This document shows, in pieces, positions 45,850-56,565 of a stretch of 64,000 nt of DNA. A model generated the notes under the pieces. It made no database searches. It saw nothing but the letters and a program-made list of their open reading frames with translations, and was not told where the DNA came from. How positions within the stretch are numbered: position 1 is the stretch's first letter; each line of letters starts with the position of its first letter. Origin of the DNA: Nannochloropsis oceanica. Taxonomy: Eukaryota > Sar > Eustigmatophyceae > Eustigmatales > Monodopsidaceae. Both the position numbers and the translations under genes were made by a program. The stretch lies in the NCBI GenBank assembly GCA_004519485.1, contig CP038133.1, positions 1,012,830 through 1,076,829 on the forward strand. The letters run 5' to 3'.

Positions 45850-47127
45850 CTACGAGAATCTTGTCAAATCTACCTCTATTGCGCCTTCGACCTTTTCAAT
45901 ATCGTAAAAAATCCGCTGGGCGTAGGTGGTTAAAAGACAACCAGCATATCCGTTGATCGCTTCCTCTCGTAAAGTCTCCAAAACAAATTGACGGCCATGT
46001 TCACCAATCCTCTTGGCCATCCTCGGATGCTCTCTCATCCATTTGATATTATCTTCAAGGTCAGACAGGTCGCTTTTAAAGGGCACGTAGTGTACAAACG
46101 GCTTCAGTGACGAATACCAGAATTCCATATAGTTGGACTCCTCCTTTAGCACCGTCGAGCCTAGTGCAAAAAGGAAGGGCAGTCGTGCCGCCCAACCATT
46201 TCCATCCATGTTGATTATGTACTTGTAACGTCCGAATTCCAACATCGATATTGCATCCCCCACGGCAGATGCGTTCAAAATGTCTTTTCTGGCATCTTCT
46301 GTAACCTGAGTAAAGCCACTAAAACGAGCATCAATAAGTTCAGAATGCTGTTGCGAAAATAGAACAAGTTGAGATCTCGGAAAATTTCTCCAATTTTCTA
46401 GCGTATAAGCCCCTCCTGTTTGTGTTCCACGCCAGATTGCTATATCTAGCTTCTTCTCCCAAGGTATGGCCGCCATCTCCTCTACCTCTTTGCTTTCCAT
46501 CCAGTCGTATATAGGTTGAGTAAAATTTTGCGTGAACATGGTCAAGTAAGTGAACGGTAGATCCAGATGACCATCTGTGGTCTGAAAAGAGAATATTGGA
46601 GCTGGAAAATCATCGTAAGCCTTGGTTTCTTCAGCAGGTTCATCCTTCAAGTTTACGATTATGTCAAAATCTGGAAAGTCGTAGTGAGATAACAGTATAG
46701 CGAATCGCCTGTATATGGCGTCGAGGTAGAGGCTGTGTTTAAAGGTACAGTCGTTCAGAATGCTGTAAAGCGAATGATTTTTTTTAAAATGTTGAAGTCT
46801 TATGTAATTTTCACAGGGATACATTTCTTTCAACAACTGCACACTCTCCTGTGTTATATGATCCCAATTTTGGAGAAAACGAAAGGCCTCATCGCGCCAA
46901 ATAGGCCACGTCGTAAGGCAGGGGTCACCCTTATGGTGTCCCAAGAAATAAGGTGGTAAAGTATCACGGAGCTCCACCGTGGACGGAGTCAAATTGTGAG
47001 ATCCATGCGATATGATAGAGTTAGGACCGGGAAACAATAAGCATTTATCTGCCAAGATTAATAGAAGACATGCAAGTCCCACTCCAGCGATAAGGCGTTT
47101 ATGGAGAAGATACGTCTTTTCCAGCAT
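45850..47127 (-). CDS. GT90 (CAP10/POGLUT-like) glycosyltransferase
   Basis: Intact, intronless, 425 aa. Residues about 10-28 form the signal anchor (RLIAGVGLACLLLILAD). The CAP10 domain is clear: IAIWRGTQTGG (about residue 230), LIDARFSGFTQ, then EFGRYKYIINMDGNGWAARL (about residues 298-317), GSTVLKEESNYMEFWY, and LKPFVHYVPFKSDLSDLEDN with the closing helix EHPRMAKRIGEHG. These match GT90 enzymes: protein O-glucosyl/xylosyltransferases in animals, and xylosyltransferases for fungal capsule. The C-terminus lacks an ER-retention KDEL, and the anchor predicts a Golgi type II protein. Acceptor unknown. Confidence 0.88.
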   Translation of the reverse strand: MLEKTYLLHKRLIAGVGLACLLLILADKCLLFPGPNSIISHGSHNLTPSTVELRDTLPPYFLGHHKGDPCLTTWPIWRDEAFRFLQNWDHITQESVQLLKEMYPCENYIRLQHFKKNHSLYSILNDCTFKHSLYLDAIYRRFAILLSHYDFPDFDIIVNLKDEPAEETKAYDDFPAPIFSFQTTDGHLDLPFTYLTMFTQNFTQPIYDWMESKEVEEMAAIPWEKKLDIAIWRGTQTGGAYTLENWRNFPRSQLVLFSQQHSELIDARFSGFTQVTEDARKDILNASAVGDAISMLEFGRYKYIINMDGNGWAARLPFLFALGSTVLKEESNYMEFWYSSLKPFVHYVPFKSDLSDLEDNIKWMREHPRMAKRIGEHGRQFVLETLREEAINGYAGCLLTTYAQRIFYDIEKVEGAIEVDLTRFS

Positions 47128-47293
47128 TCCATTGAAGGAATTTTAGCGAGGTAGTATGATGCAAGTCCGTAGATGCTATTATTTGATTGTTAAAGTTGGT
47201 GATCAAATGAATTCGTTTCGACAAAAAAGCTAACGCGCAAAGGAAAGTGTATTTATGCAATTCAACGGTGCAGGGGATTACTAGCCACCTGAA

Positions 47294-47310
47294 TATAATA
47301 ACCCTAACCC
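47294..47310 (-). repeat. Two-unit CCCTAA scrap
   Basis: ACCCTAACCCTAAA in otherwise unrelated AT-rich DNA; an interstitial telomere trace. Confidence 0.6.
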
Positions 47311-48028
47311 TAAATTTTGAGGTAAGAGTAGTATTAAAATATTGAGTCTATCTTTGGTATAAGCTACCGAGCTACCGAAGACAAGTGATAACAAAAGGAC
47401 ATGAATGGTCAATAATTCCCCCCCAAAAAGGTTTAATCTAAGTATCTAAAGTATTAATCGATTTTTGTTGTCGCGCACTTAAAACGATTTCAGCGTTCTT
47501 CTCCTTCCACAAACCACTGAAGCACATGCCCGCTTAGCAACACAAATGAAGAAGAATACAATGCACAAAACTCTATGTAGTCTTTGTGACGTCGTCCCGT
47601 GGTTTGTGTGGTTTTGAGCTTCCCGTCCCTCAATTTGGAGTGTTCCGCGGCCCGCGGGTCCACAAATACTAATCGTTTCCCCTCCAACTCCCCTCGAGTC
47701 AACTTCCTCTTCTGTCAACCCCTCACAAATGAAATGAGCGTGATAAGAGCGCACACCCATTTGCTGACCATGTACTGAGTGGCATTGCTCCCTTTTCTGC
47801 CCTTCTCCATGTTTATCGAGTGGGGGATGGGGGGGTGGAGGAGGGAGGGTGGAGAGTGGTATTGATGATGACGAAATTCCAAATATGGCCATTTGCCATG
47901 GGCCATCTCCCAGACCGCTCCCCATTGCAACACAGCTCAAAGCCCTTGTCCTACTCCCCCACCCTTACTCACAACATAGCACCGCCATGCCTGTTGTACA
48001 CCAGGGGAATGAATGGTGGTCAAAACAA

Positions 48029-48165
48029 CGGACTATACAAAAGGTTATGTAAGTTTTTGGCTCTTTTTACTTCTTTGGTGTTTTAATAACCATTATGAGC
48101 CTTGCCACATGCATTGTGACATCTCCTTCTATAATATTTTGAGCACCAAAATAAGCATGACGGGG
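48029..48165 (+). mobile_element. Foldback element family A, left half cut at telomere repeats
   Basis: Begins CGGACTATACAAAAGGTTAT and keeps the left arm to GCATGACGGGG, with a short loss in the CCCGCCCCG segment. At 48,166 it is replaced by TTAGGG units. Confidence 0.75.
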
Positions 48166-48226
48166 TTAGGGTTAGGGTTAGGGTTATGTATGTAATCCTA
48201 ACCCTAACCCTAACCCTAACCCTAAC
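48166..48226. repeat. Short head-to-head interstitial telomere patch
   Basis: Three TTAGGG units, a small imperfect palindrome (TTATGTATGTAA), then about five CCCTAA units. This is the orientation produced by end-to-end joining of two telomeres. Confidence 0.9.
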
Positions 48227-48539
48227 AGAGAAAGAAAGGTCATGTTAGTGGTGACAACGAAGAAGAGAATGATGCGTAGGAGTTTGGTCGTGGGTGCCAT
48301 CTTCAACGCACGACAACTCTTGGCAGCCAATTCACGAACGGCGACGATGATGCAATACAACCTCAGCCATGTGGAGTCGCATGCCAGGGCCGTGGCCGTG
48401 GCCGAGGGCGACCAAGTAGGGGGCGACGGCGTACTAATCCTGTGCGGAGGCCACGCAACCAAATCGAGCGAGAAGATGACATACAAGGCCGATTACGCCG
48501 GCGCTTGAATCCCGAAGTGCGGGCAGTAGAGCGAGATCT

Positions 48540-49935
48540 CTATGCTGCACCAAGGTAACCTCGAGGCCCTCGATAAAGCACTACGGGACCTTATGGCCAA
48601 CAAAGTTCACGGACCTTGCAAATCTTCTCTTCTGTGGAATAGTGGTGGGTTTTTCGGGGGATCTCCGTCAAATCCTCCCAGCGGTCCGAGACGACGACCA
48701 AAATGCTACCGTACGCGCTTCCCTGATTTGCAGCCCTCTCTGGCATCGTGCCCACGTCCTAACCCTGGAGGAAAACATGCGTATTCGTGCGGCGTACGAC
48801 GCGGGCCAGGATGCGACCCTTCACCAATGGTTTGCGGACCTCCTCCTCGCGGTCGGGGAAGGACGGGCACTACGGACTATACAGAAAGTTATGTTAGTTT
48901 TTTGCTCTTTTTACTTTTTTGGGGTTTTAATCACCATAACGAGCCTTGTCACCGACATAGTGACATCTCCTTCTATCATACTTTGAGCACCAAAATAAGC
49001 CCGCCCCGCATGACGGGGAAGCTGCCGGCACCAGTCCCACTCGTTGGCGCGGGACGATGACGCCATCCCGCTCTAAACAAGCCGCTCCTTTGGCTGCCGG
49101 TCATCCCGCGCCAACGAGTGGGACTGATGCCAGCAGCTTCCCCGTCATGCGGGGCGGGCTTATTTTGGTGCTCAAAATAAGATAGAAGGAGATATCTTTA
49201 TGCCGGTGACAAGGCTCGTAATGGTGATTAAAACAACAAAAAAGTAAAAAGAGCAAAAAACTTACATAATTTTCTGTATAGTCCGTACGGTTTATGTTAT
49301 TTTTTTGGTGTTTTGTACAGCTATAAACGTTGTGTATATCATTATTCTTATAATTATATTACCCACATTCTATCGTTGTTATATAAATTATCAGTAAATT
49401 CGATCGGACGGCGGTTCCCAATATCAAAACTCTCATTGATCGCGCTATCCTCACCCTCAAGAACAAGGACGTTGACGCCTTGAACGAACACGCCGTCCAG
49501 TCTTTCCCCGGAGAAGAAAAGATATACCTCTCAGCAGACAGGCTGGCGCAGGACGAGAACGAGGGTGCTTACCCCACGGAGCTCTAAAACTCCATGAATC
49601 CGCCCGGTAGCTCGCCTTCAGAACGCCAAGTTTCAGTTGCTTGAAAAATGGGCATCTAAAGGGTCTTGTTGGAACCTATGATTTAGTTGAATCGCCTTGT
49701 CTTGAAGTTAATTATTTCTAATTTGCATCACGGATTGCACAATTCCAAGTCCACTTATGACCGTGAGATCAAGATTATCCTCGTTCACAAACATGCCGCG
49801 GAAGATGCCCATCTAAACGCAATTACCACGATCATCCTCGTTTTTAAACTTGTAGGGTGCCGCGAAAGCATTCTTCCTCTTGCTTGTGCTCTTGCACATA
49901 ATAAACAAGGAAATTTCCCTCGCTCCTCCTCGCTC
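48540..49935 (+). pseudogene. Helitron/Pif1-like helicase remnant, split by a family A element
   Basis: Part 1 (about 48,540-48,870) reads MLHQGNLEALDKALRDLMAN, then SGDLRQILPAVR and CSPLWHRAHVLTLEENMR in a second frame: these match helicase motifs of Helitron and Pif1 proteins. Part 2 (about 49,400-49,585) reads DRAILTLKNKDVDALNEHAV, then FPGEEKIYLSADRL and EGAYPTEL, a typical Helitron helicase C-terminal block. Weaker matches follow to about 49,935. The frame shifts near 48,640 and contains stops after 49,585, so the gene is dead. The Rep (HUH) domain is not seen. The intervening 48,873-49,285 is a foldback insertion. Confidence 0.65.
48873..49285 (+). mobile_element. Foldback element family A, complete copy with TA duplication
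   Basis: 413 bp flanked by TA (48,871-48,872 and 49,286-49,287). The termini are CGGACTATACAG and CTGTATAGTCCG. Arms of roughly 180 nt are inverted around a loop of about 50 nt (from CGATGACGCC to GCCGGTCA). No ORF. The TA target is typical of Tc1/mariner-type elements, so this is a candidate non-autonomous derivative; other TA-target superfamilies are possible. Confidence 0.88.
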
Positions 49936-49989
49936 TTGACGACATTCTCCCTCCCGTCGCGCGCTGCACTGATCATGGTTTGAGTCAAA

Positions 49990-51050
49990 TATAATCACGC
50001 CAAAAAACGTTGTCGCATTTTGAGACTTAAGTCGGTTTTATAATCTATCCATACCTTCAAGCTGAAAGCAAAGATGACCACATATGAGATAACAGTGCCA
50101 GAGGAGACTGTGTCCTCTTGTGCGCTCGTTGTTCATCTGTCTCTGCTCTGTTTTTTTCATTTGTCTCTGCGCAACGGCTCTTCAACTTATCGGTTTGCGA
50201 AACGCTTTGGTGGCCGTTTCGCAAGCCCGATTCGCGCGTGTGTGTGTCTGCGACTGTGTGTTTTGAGATAGTGAAATCCACGACCACACCCTCCGACACA
50301 ATATTTTTCCATATCAGTGCAGTGCCGACACCCTCCTCTGTCTTGAGCACGCTGTGCGCTGTCCAGAGAGAAGGAGTGGGTCACAGCATCGAAGTAAGAT
50401 ATGAAGAATTGGACTCTGATTTCCAAAGTGATCATCGAGCATCACTGAGTTTGTTTCCCTCGAGTTAAATTCCTCCTTACCTTTAGTCTTAATCTTGTCC
50501 CACTTCCAGCCATAATAGATCATGGGCACCAAACACCCTGATGCTGTCCAGCAGGGAAAGGGAAGGAAGGAGCAAACACCACATGCTGGTGATGCACGCT
50601 CGTCCTCCTGCATGAAGACTCACCCTCCCGTCCTTCTCTCTCCAGCCCATGGGCAGATGTAACGACTCTGGGCTTGTCAACAGGATCCTAGAGACAAGGC
50701 AAGAAGTAACAAAAAGGCAGGGTGCACACACAAACACAAACAAAGACATACGAACAGAGGTGAGAGGGAGGATGTGGTGAAGGAATGGCCCATTGCTTGC
50801 TTTCCCCCAGGGCCGCCTACATAGGCTGACGGGAGAGAGGGAGAAGGTAGGCCGACAAAACGGACGGAAGGACTTATGTCCACACGAAGAGAGAAGGGAG
50901 AAGGCGCTGGCGACGCGATGGTGGTTGAGAAGGATACGGGCAAGGAGGGTGCGGTGTGGACAGGGGATGGTGAGGATGAGGGAGGCCGGGGAGGAAGAAA
51001 GATAGAGCGACACCCTTGCAGCTAAATGAATATATACCCTTGCATCTGCT
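49990..51050. other. Unannotated transition region
   Basis: Frames of up to 174 aa occur (minus strand 50,489-51,013), but none shows a domain or convincing codon pattern. This marks the shift from AT-rich subtelomere back to GC-rich DNA. Confidence 0.4.
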
Positions 51051-51059
51051 CGCTTCCCT

Positions 51060-51750
51060 TTACCTCCTCACCCCGCTAAGACACAGGCCCACCCTATTCC
51101 ACGCGATGTAGGTCTTCCTACCCGTGGCCTGCCCTCTCGTTCTTAACGTCCACATGGCAAGAAAAGGACCTATATTCAAGCACCTTCCACCTCTGATAGA
51201 TAGAGGACGCCGGGTATGGCTCATCGATAAGGAGGAGAGACGGCTACGGTGAAATGCAAGCTTACGCCAAGCCAACAACTCAAGGTACGAGGCCGCCTGC
51301 AAGGTACGTCCCTCCCTCCCTCCCTCCCACCTCCCTCCCCCCTTTCCTCTATCACTCCCTGCCGTTCTTCTCGACCTCCTCCCTCCCTCCCATTGCATAG
51401 TTTACTCGTGAACAAAGCCTTAGTATATAACTTTTCGGCATGGGTTGAGCTCATCCCTCTTCCCTTCCTCCCTCCCTCCCTACCCCCCTCCCTCTTTTCA
51501 GGTGTACCAACTGATGCATGCCCTTCATCCTCCTTTTCAATCGCCCCCGATGGCTTGGGGTTCATCCGTTTGGTCAGCATTTTTTTCCCGGCGTCCTCCT
51601 CCTCTTTGTCCTCCCCCCCAAGAGAAAAAGTTGGACATCTGGACCACGTAACCGCAGCCATGCAGACATTCCTCCTTGCCCCTGCCGCGCACTCCTCTCC
51701 TCTTCAGTGACATCGAGTACAATAGCACCATCTGTAAATCTCATTTGTGA
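51060..51750 (-). CDS. Possible small multi-exon gene, uncertain
   Basis: Coding-like blocks occur on the minus strand between GGGA tracts typical of introns here: KKMLTKRMNPKPSGAIEKED at about 51,530-51,590, THAEKLYTKALFTSKL at about 51,400-51,440 and AASYLELLAWRKLAFHRSRL at about 51,240-51,300, the last after a CTTGCAG acceptor. I could not fix start, stop or junctions with confidence, and no family is recognised. Confidence 0.25.
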
Positions 51751-52069
51751 CTCGTAGAAAACAAATGCAGGGATGGGGGAAGGAGAGTTAAAGTAGATTA
51801 AGTAGATTAAGGGGAGGGGTAGGAGGGTAAGGTAGGGTGAGGGGATGCGGGCTTGTGTACGCGTGGGCGTGGAGAGTTTTCTTCTTTTTGTCTGTCGCCG
51901 TGCAGCGCGGGAGCACGTGGTCTCCTTAGTTCTAGTCTGGTGTGGCTTACGGCCCATTATAATTTCTTTTATTACTGTTCCTTTCCACAGACTTTGCTTT
52001 CCTTGCTTTCTTCCTCTCTTTTACCTTTCCCCTATGGAAGCGCGGGCACATGATTTTGACGGGACAAGA

Positions 52070-53300
52070 TCAGGAATTGGACAAGCTCAAGGCATTTGAC
52101 AGCAGCGGCCCTTCTTTATGGCTCATTCTGACTGAATGATTTTTATTGATGGAGAACGATTCTTTGGACCCCTGGCCCTGCTGCCCTTGATGGTGAAAGG
52201 ATGCCGGGGGTAGGCCCGTGCATGTAGGCTCCTGAGTATGGCACGACCCATGTAAGGGCGAGGGCAAGTGTGCCAGGGCAGGGCCGATCAGACAGGATGT
52301 CGATGGCAGGCAAGAGAAGTGATGCTCTCTCCCGTGGCCATCCTTGACAAATAAGTGGGCATCCTTGTCTGCCATGGACGTAATGTTTGGCTTACCCTGC
52401 ACTGGCCTTTTGCGTGAGACCACGCTTTCCTCATCGTCCAGGCACGGCATGACGCCTAGAAGGTTCCTCAAGCTGCCTTTTTTCTCCTCCTTCACGCTAA
52501 TTACTGCTATTATGGTCGCTAAGGTCGATACTGCTGTTGCTGCTCTGAGGATGAATATGACATTCGCAGTCCATAGCGCGATCACAGGCACCTGTCGCTC
52601 TATTTCTTGCCTCCATGTCCCCCCCGCTCCCCTCCTCTTGTTCCTCCTTCGCCTTTTCCCCCTCCTCCTCCTCGCCCTCCTCCTCCTTCTTCTTCTTTCT
52701 CTTCTCATCGTCCTCGTCCTCATGGTCCTCGTCCTCCATACTCTCGTTCCCCTCGTCCTCGGAGGAATCGCTGAGGCCCTCGTCACCATGGCTGCGCTTA
52801 CGGTGGGTTTGTTTTGCGTTCGTCGCCCGGCCCTCGCACTTCTTTGCGGTCGCGTTGAGCGCCTACTCCTTGAGCCTCCACAGTTGGGCCTTCCTTTCCT
52901 CCTCTATGCTCTTGCGCTCGTCCAGAGTCAGGCTGATGCTGCCCCACACGGGCCCCTTATGTTTCGACTAAGTGCCGTCCCCACACAGGACAGGTATCAC
53001 TGAGCTCCTCCAGTGACCGCGGGGACCTCGTATCCGCGCTCCCCGCAGACGTTGCAGATGCCGTGGGCGCCCCTCAAGAGGTCTCGCTTCTCGGCAGCTT
53101 CGCGTCGTACACGGAGCGGTGCACGGGCGCAAAGCAGTCCTGGCCGACGTTCCCTGCCACCAGGCCCCGCCACCCCAGCTTCGCAGCGGTCGCCGCATCG
53201 ATGGCCGCCCGCCCCGCTGCGTGCTCCTTCACGCCGAGCTGCGACCGGTGACGGTCTTGTCATGAAAAAACTAGTTACTGGTGAACGAACAGACATTTGC
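52070..53300 (-). pseudogene. Degenerate acidic/zinc-knuckle-like coding region
   Basis: From high to low coordinates: a frame with KRDLLRGAHGICNVCGERGY (about 53,020-53,080), a segment SISLTLDERKSIEEERKAQL (about 52,900-52,940), an in-frame stop soon after it, then a long Glu/Asp/Lys tract (about 52,630-52,740) followed by ATGACDRAMDCECHIH. The blocks look like parts of one gene but do not form one open frame without guessing introns. Either a decayed gene or an intron-rich gene that I cannot resolve. Confidence 0.3.
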
Positions 53301-53541
53301 TGTGGTTGCTGTGGAGGTTAGGCCTCATGAGGAATATGCTTGCCCTTCAGACGTTCTTCGTGAGGGCGTTGCTCACGTTTCTCCATCGCATTCATTGCCA
53401 ATTTACAGACCTATATCACATTCTTATGTTACCTACTGGGCTTAGAGCACTTTGATCTTTCTATTCTCAACTCACGTTCCCTCGCAATTGTATTGCAGCT
53501 ACCTTCCCCCACTATCCCGGATCCATCACAGCCTGCCCACT

Positions 53542-55389
53542 ATGTCCCTCGCCCGAGTGAACCTCCTCCAAGTCGTCCTTGTAGTCACCGCCATGACTGC
53601 CGTCACCGGCTTCACCTTACCATTCACTTGCCTGCGCTCTTCCTACTTCGTTCCAAAGAACCTTTCCCCGTATAATTCCCCCCTCCTCCGTCCTTCCTGC
53701 TCCTCTCTCTCCCCTCCACGTCGCCTGCTCGCCTCGTCGCGCCCACCTCCGGCGCTTTCCCCATTGCACTCTTCCCCTCCGCCCTGGCCCTTCCTGCTCC
53801 TTTCCAGCGCGGCCATCCTCATTTCCTACGCCGACCGGGCCAACCTCGCCACCTGCATCCTTCCCATGGCGCAAGAGCTGGACTGGCCTCTCTCAGCCCA
53901 GGGCCTGGTGCTCTCTTCTTTCTTTGTGGGCTACGGCCTCACGGGCCTGCTGGGTGGATACCTTGCCGACCGTTACGGGGGATCAAGGGTCCTGCAAGCG
54001 GGCATCTTCCTCTGGTCCACCTTCACCTTGCTCATGCCTTCTTTCGCCCAGGCCGGCATCATCACCGCGGTGCTCGCTCGCTTTTTTCTGGGCCTGGGTG
54101 AGGGGGTTGCCTTTCCAGCAATTCATGCGATGATTCCTCTCCGTGTGCCTCCGGACAGTCGCAGCTTGGCCGTGTCCCTCATCACGGCTGCAAGCTTCTT
54201 GGGGGCGGTCTTCGCCTTTGCCCTCTCGCCGCTTCTCATCGAGACGGCGGGCTGGCCGTCAGTCTTCTACTTCTTCGGGGCCTTGCCCTTGCTCTGGTTT
54301 CCGCTGTGGTGGCTCTACGGAGGAGGGGAGACAGCGAAGGAAGACGCGGACGGATGTCTTGGCGCCGCTGATGGAAAAGGGGAGGAAAGGACGGTAGGAC
54401 GAATGGTAAAAGAGAAAAACACGCTCCAAAAGGTCTACCTGCCCGATGCGCTTGTGCCATATCCACCTGCCACGAGTAGTACTTACCCTTCTTCTCTCCC
54501 GCCCTCCTCATCCTCGGGGTTGAGCTGGTCTGAGGCCAAGTATCTGCTGGGTCGGAAGGAGGTGCAAGCCATCTTGGTGGCGCAGTACACGCAGTCGTGG
54601 GGCATCTACGGCCTTCTCAGCTGGCTACCCTCGTATTACAACAAGGTGGGTTGGACGGGGGATAGAGTGGCAGGGCGGGCTTTCGCTCTCCTTTCCGTTG
54701 CTTTCCTTACAAATAAGACGAGTCATGTTACATGATTTGGTTGATTAGCTTAAAGTCTAGCCAAACATTCTTGAAATACACCAACTGAGTCACTCCTTTC
54801 CCCCCCTCCCTCCCTGCAGACCTTCAACGTCGACGTTTCAAACCTCGCCGCCTTCACCCTCGCACCCTACCTCCTCCAGGCCCTGGTCGGTGTCTCTTCG
54901 GGCTACCTGGCCGACAGCCTTAAAGCCGCTGGGTGGCGCGTCAAGCGTGTGCGGCAGCTGCTCCAGTCGGCTGGCACCCTGCTCCCCGCCCTATTCCTCC
55001 TCCTTGCTACCTCTACCTACACCGCCACCGCTGCGTCCTCCTCCCCCTCCCTTGCTTTCTCCTTCCTCTATGTCACCGTAGGTGCGGGTTTCTCGGCCTT
55101 TACCCTTTCCGGAGTGTCATGCTCCCATCTGGACGTCTGCCCCCGCCATGCCGGCGTCGTCTTCGCTGCGGGCAACACGCTCGCCACGATCGGTGGGCTT
55201 TTCTCTGTGCCTGTGGCGAGTCTGCTGCTGGAAAAAACGGGAAATTTCGATGCGGTCTTTGCCTTGTTCGCAGCCCACTATCTGGTGGGGGCAGTCGTGT
55301 ACACCGCCTGGATTGGGGAGGAGGATGTCTTGCTGGGGTGGGAGGGAGAGAGGGAGAGTGAAGAGGGGAAGAATAAGGGGGAGGAATAG
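53542..55389 (+). CDS. Plastid-targeted MFS phosphate/anion transporter (PHT4/SLC17-like)
   Basis: Two exons, 53542-54645 and 54820-55389 (donor AAG/GTGGGT, acceptor CTGCAG), about 557 aa. The start was chosen at the Met opening a signal peptide (LLQVVLVVTAMTAVTG) followed by Phe (FTLPF). A Ser/Pro-rich transit-like segment follows; this is the bipartite plastid presequence of heterokont algae with Phe at the cleavage site. The body is a 12-helix major facilitator: SYADRANLATCILPMAQEL, GYLADRYGGSRVL, ARFFLGLGEGVAFPAIHAMI, and QSWGIYGLLSWLPSYY. These motifs match SLC17/PHT4, which carry phosphate, ascorbate or organic anions with Na+ or H+. The central cytosolic loop is expanded. The gene ends 275 bp before the convergent coiled-coil gene. 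Confidence 0.88.
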
Positions 55390-55664
55390 AGGACGGTTTG
55401 GGTGTGGCTTTCATATGTATTATAGCAAATCAACATGGGGACGACGGTGATCAAAATAATGAGTGGTTGTATTGTAAAGTAATATTGGGAAAAAAACATC
55501 ACACCAAGCAGTGTGAGGAAAGAACTGACAGGATGTTAATTTCTTCTTGCTACACTTCTTTGATTGCTTGCTGCTTGCTTTAATTTTGTTATAGCTCTTA
55601 TTCTGTTCCTTGACTATTTACATTGTACGTGTGCCTTCTCTTGTCTTTCCTCTCATTTCCTCCC

Positions 55665-56432
55665 TCAATCAATCAATTCCTCAGTGTATTGGTAACATCC
55701 CGATGTCCGTCTCTCTCCGCCTCCTGCAGCCCCCATCCACTTACGTGCCACCAGTCGTTTCGCCTCTTCCCGAGGCTCTTGACTCAAGGGCCCCGACACT
55801 CCCTCTCCCCTCCGCAACGACGCCGCCTCTTCCTCTTCCTCACGCGTCATAATCCTCTCTCGCTCCGCCAACACCCTCTGGGCCTTACGTCTTACCTTTT
55901 CCAGCACCTGCAGCGGGTCCACCACTGTCCCATCCTGAGCCAGTAGGGGCGGTGCGAGGGCTTCAAGTGCTTCGGCTTCCCGCGTGGCTTCCAGAACCTT
56001 GGCTTGCAGCTTTTCGATCTCTCGCTCGTAGGCTTTGAAGCTCATGGCCAACTCGGCTACCCCTTGCCGCATGTTGCGCATAGTGGGTGTCGTCGTAACC
56101 AGAGTCCTACTACTACTACTGCTACTACTAGAGGGCGTGGCGGGGGCGACATCTGACGACTGTCGTTTAACGGCCTCCACCTCCTGCCGCTGGGTCTCGA
56201 TGAGCTGCTGAAGAGCGGCCAGGGTCAGAGCGACGGCGTGGGGGTCTGTCCAGGAATCTGGTGGGTTGACACCTCGCCGTGCCATGCGTGCCAGGACGTG
56301 CTGCTGCTCGAGGTACTGCTCCCGCTGCTGGACTTGCATGACGAAGGATGAATAAATGATGGTGAATTTTTGTACGGGGTCGTCGATCGGAGGTTCCTGT
56401 CTTGGGCGAGAGCAGAGAATAGGTGAGTGCAT
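55665..56432 (-). CDS. Coiled-coil protein of unknown family
   Basis: A 255-aa frame. Residues about 30-55 (QREQYLEQQHVLARMARRGV) and about 115-205 (MSFKAYEREIEKLQAKVLEA, then VRRKAQRVLAERERIMTREE) are heptad-rich coiled coil, with a Ser tract between them. The real start may lie upstream at 56,565 (MTEGPWTVEIKRQLERQ), joined through a very short intron (about 40 nt, ending AAGACAG) in phase to EPPIDDPVQKF; that intron would be shorter than others here. A cytoskeletal or scaffold role is possible given the Sfi1-like neighbour, but this is only context. Confidence 0.6.
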   Translation of the reverse strand: MHSPILCSRPRQEPPIDDPVQKFTIIYSSFVMQVQQREQYLEQQHVLARMARRGVNPPDSWTDPHAVALTLAALQQLIETQRQEVEAVKRQSSDVAPATPSSSSSSSSRTLVTTTPTMRNMRQGVAELAMSFKAYEREIEKLQAKVLEATREAEALEALAPPLLAQDGTVVDPLQVLEKVRRKAQRVLAERERIMTREEEEEAASLRRGEGVSGPLSQEPREEAKRLVARKWMGAAGGGERRTSGCYQYTEELID

Positions 56433-56565
56433 TGACCGTGTGAACTGTTTCCATGGTTCGAAGAAGGTTTTTCGCCGGACTCAGACGCAAAGGAAGTCTA
56501 GGACGACTGCTGCTCTGCCGTTCAAGTTGCCGCTTGATTTCTACGGTCCAAGGTCCTTCTGTCAT

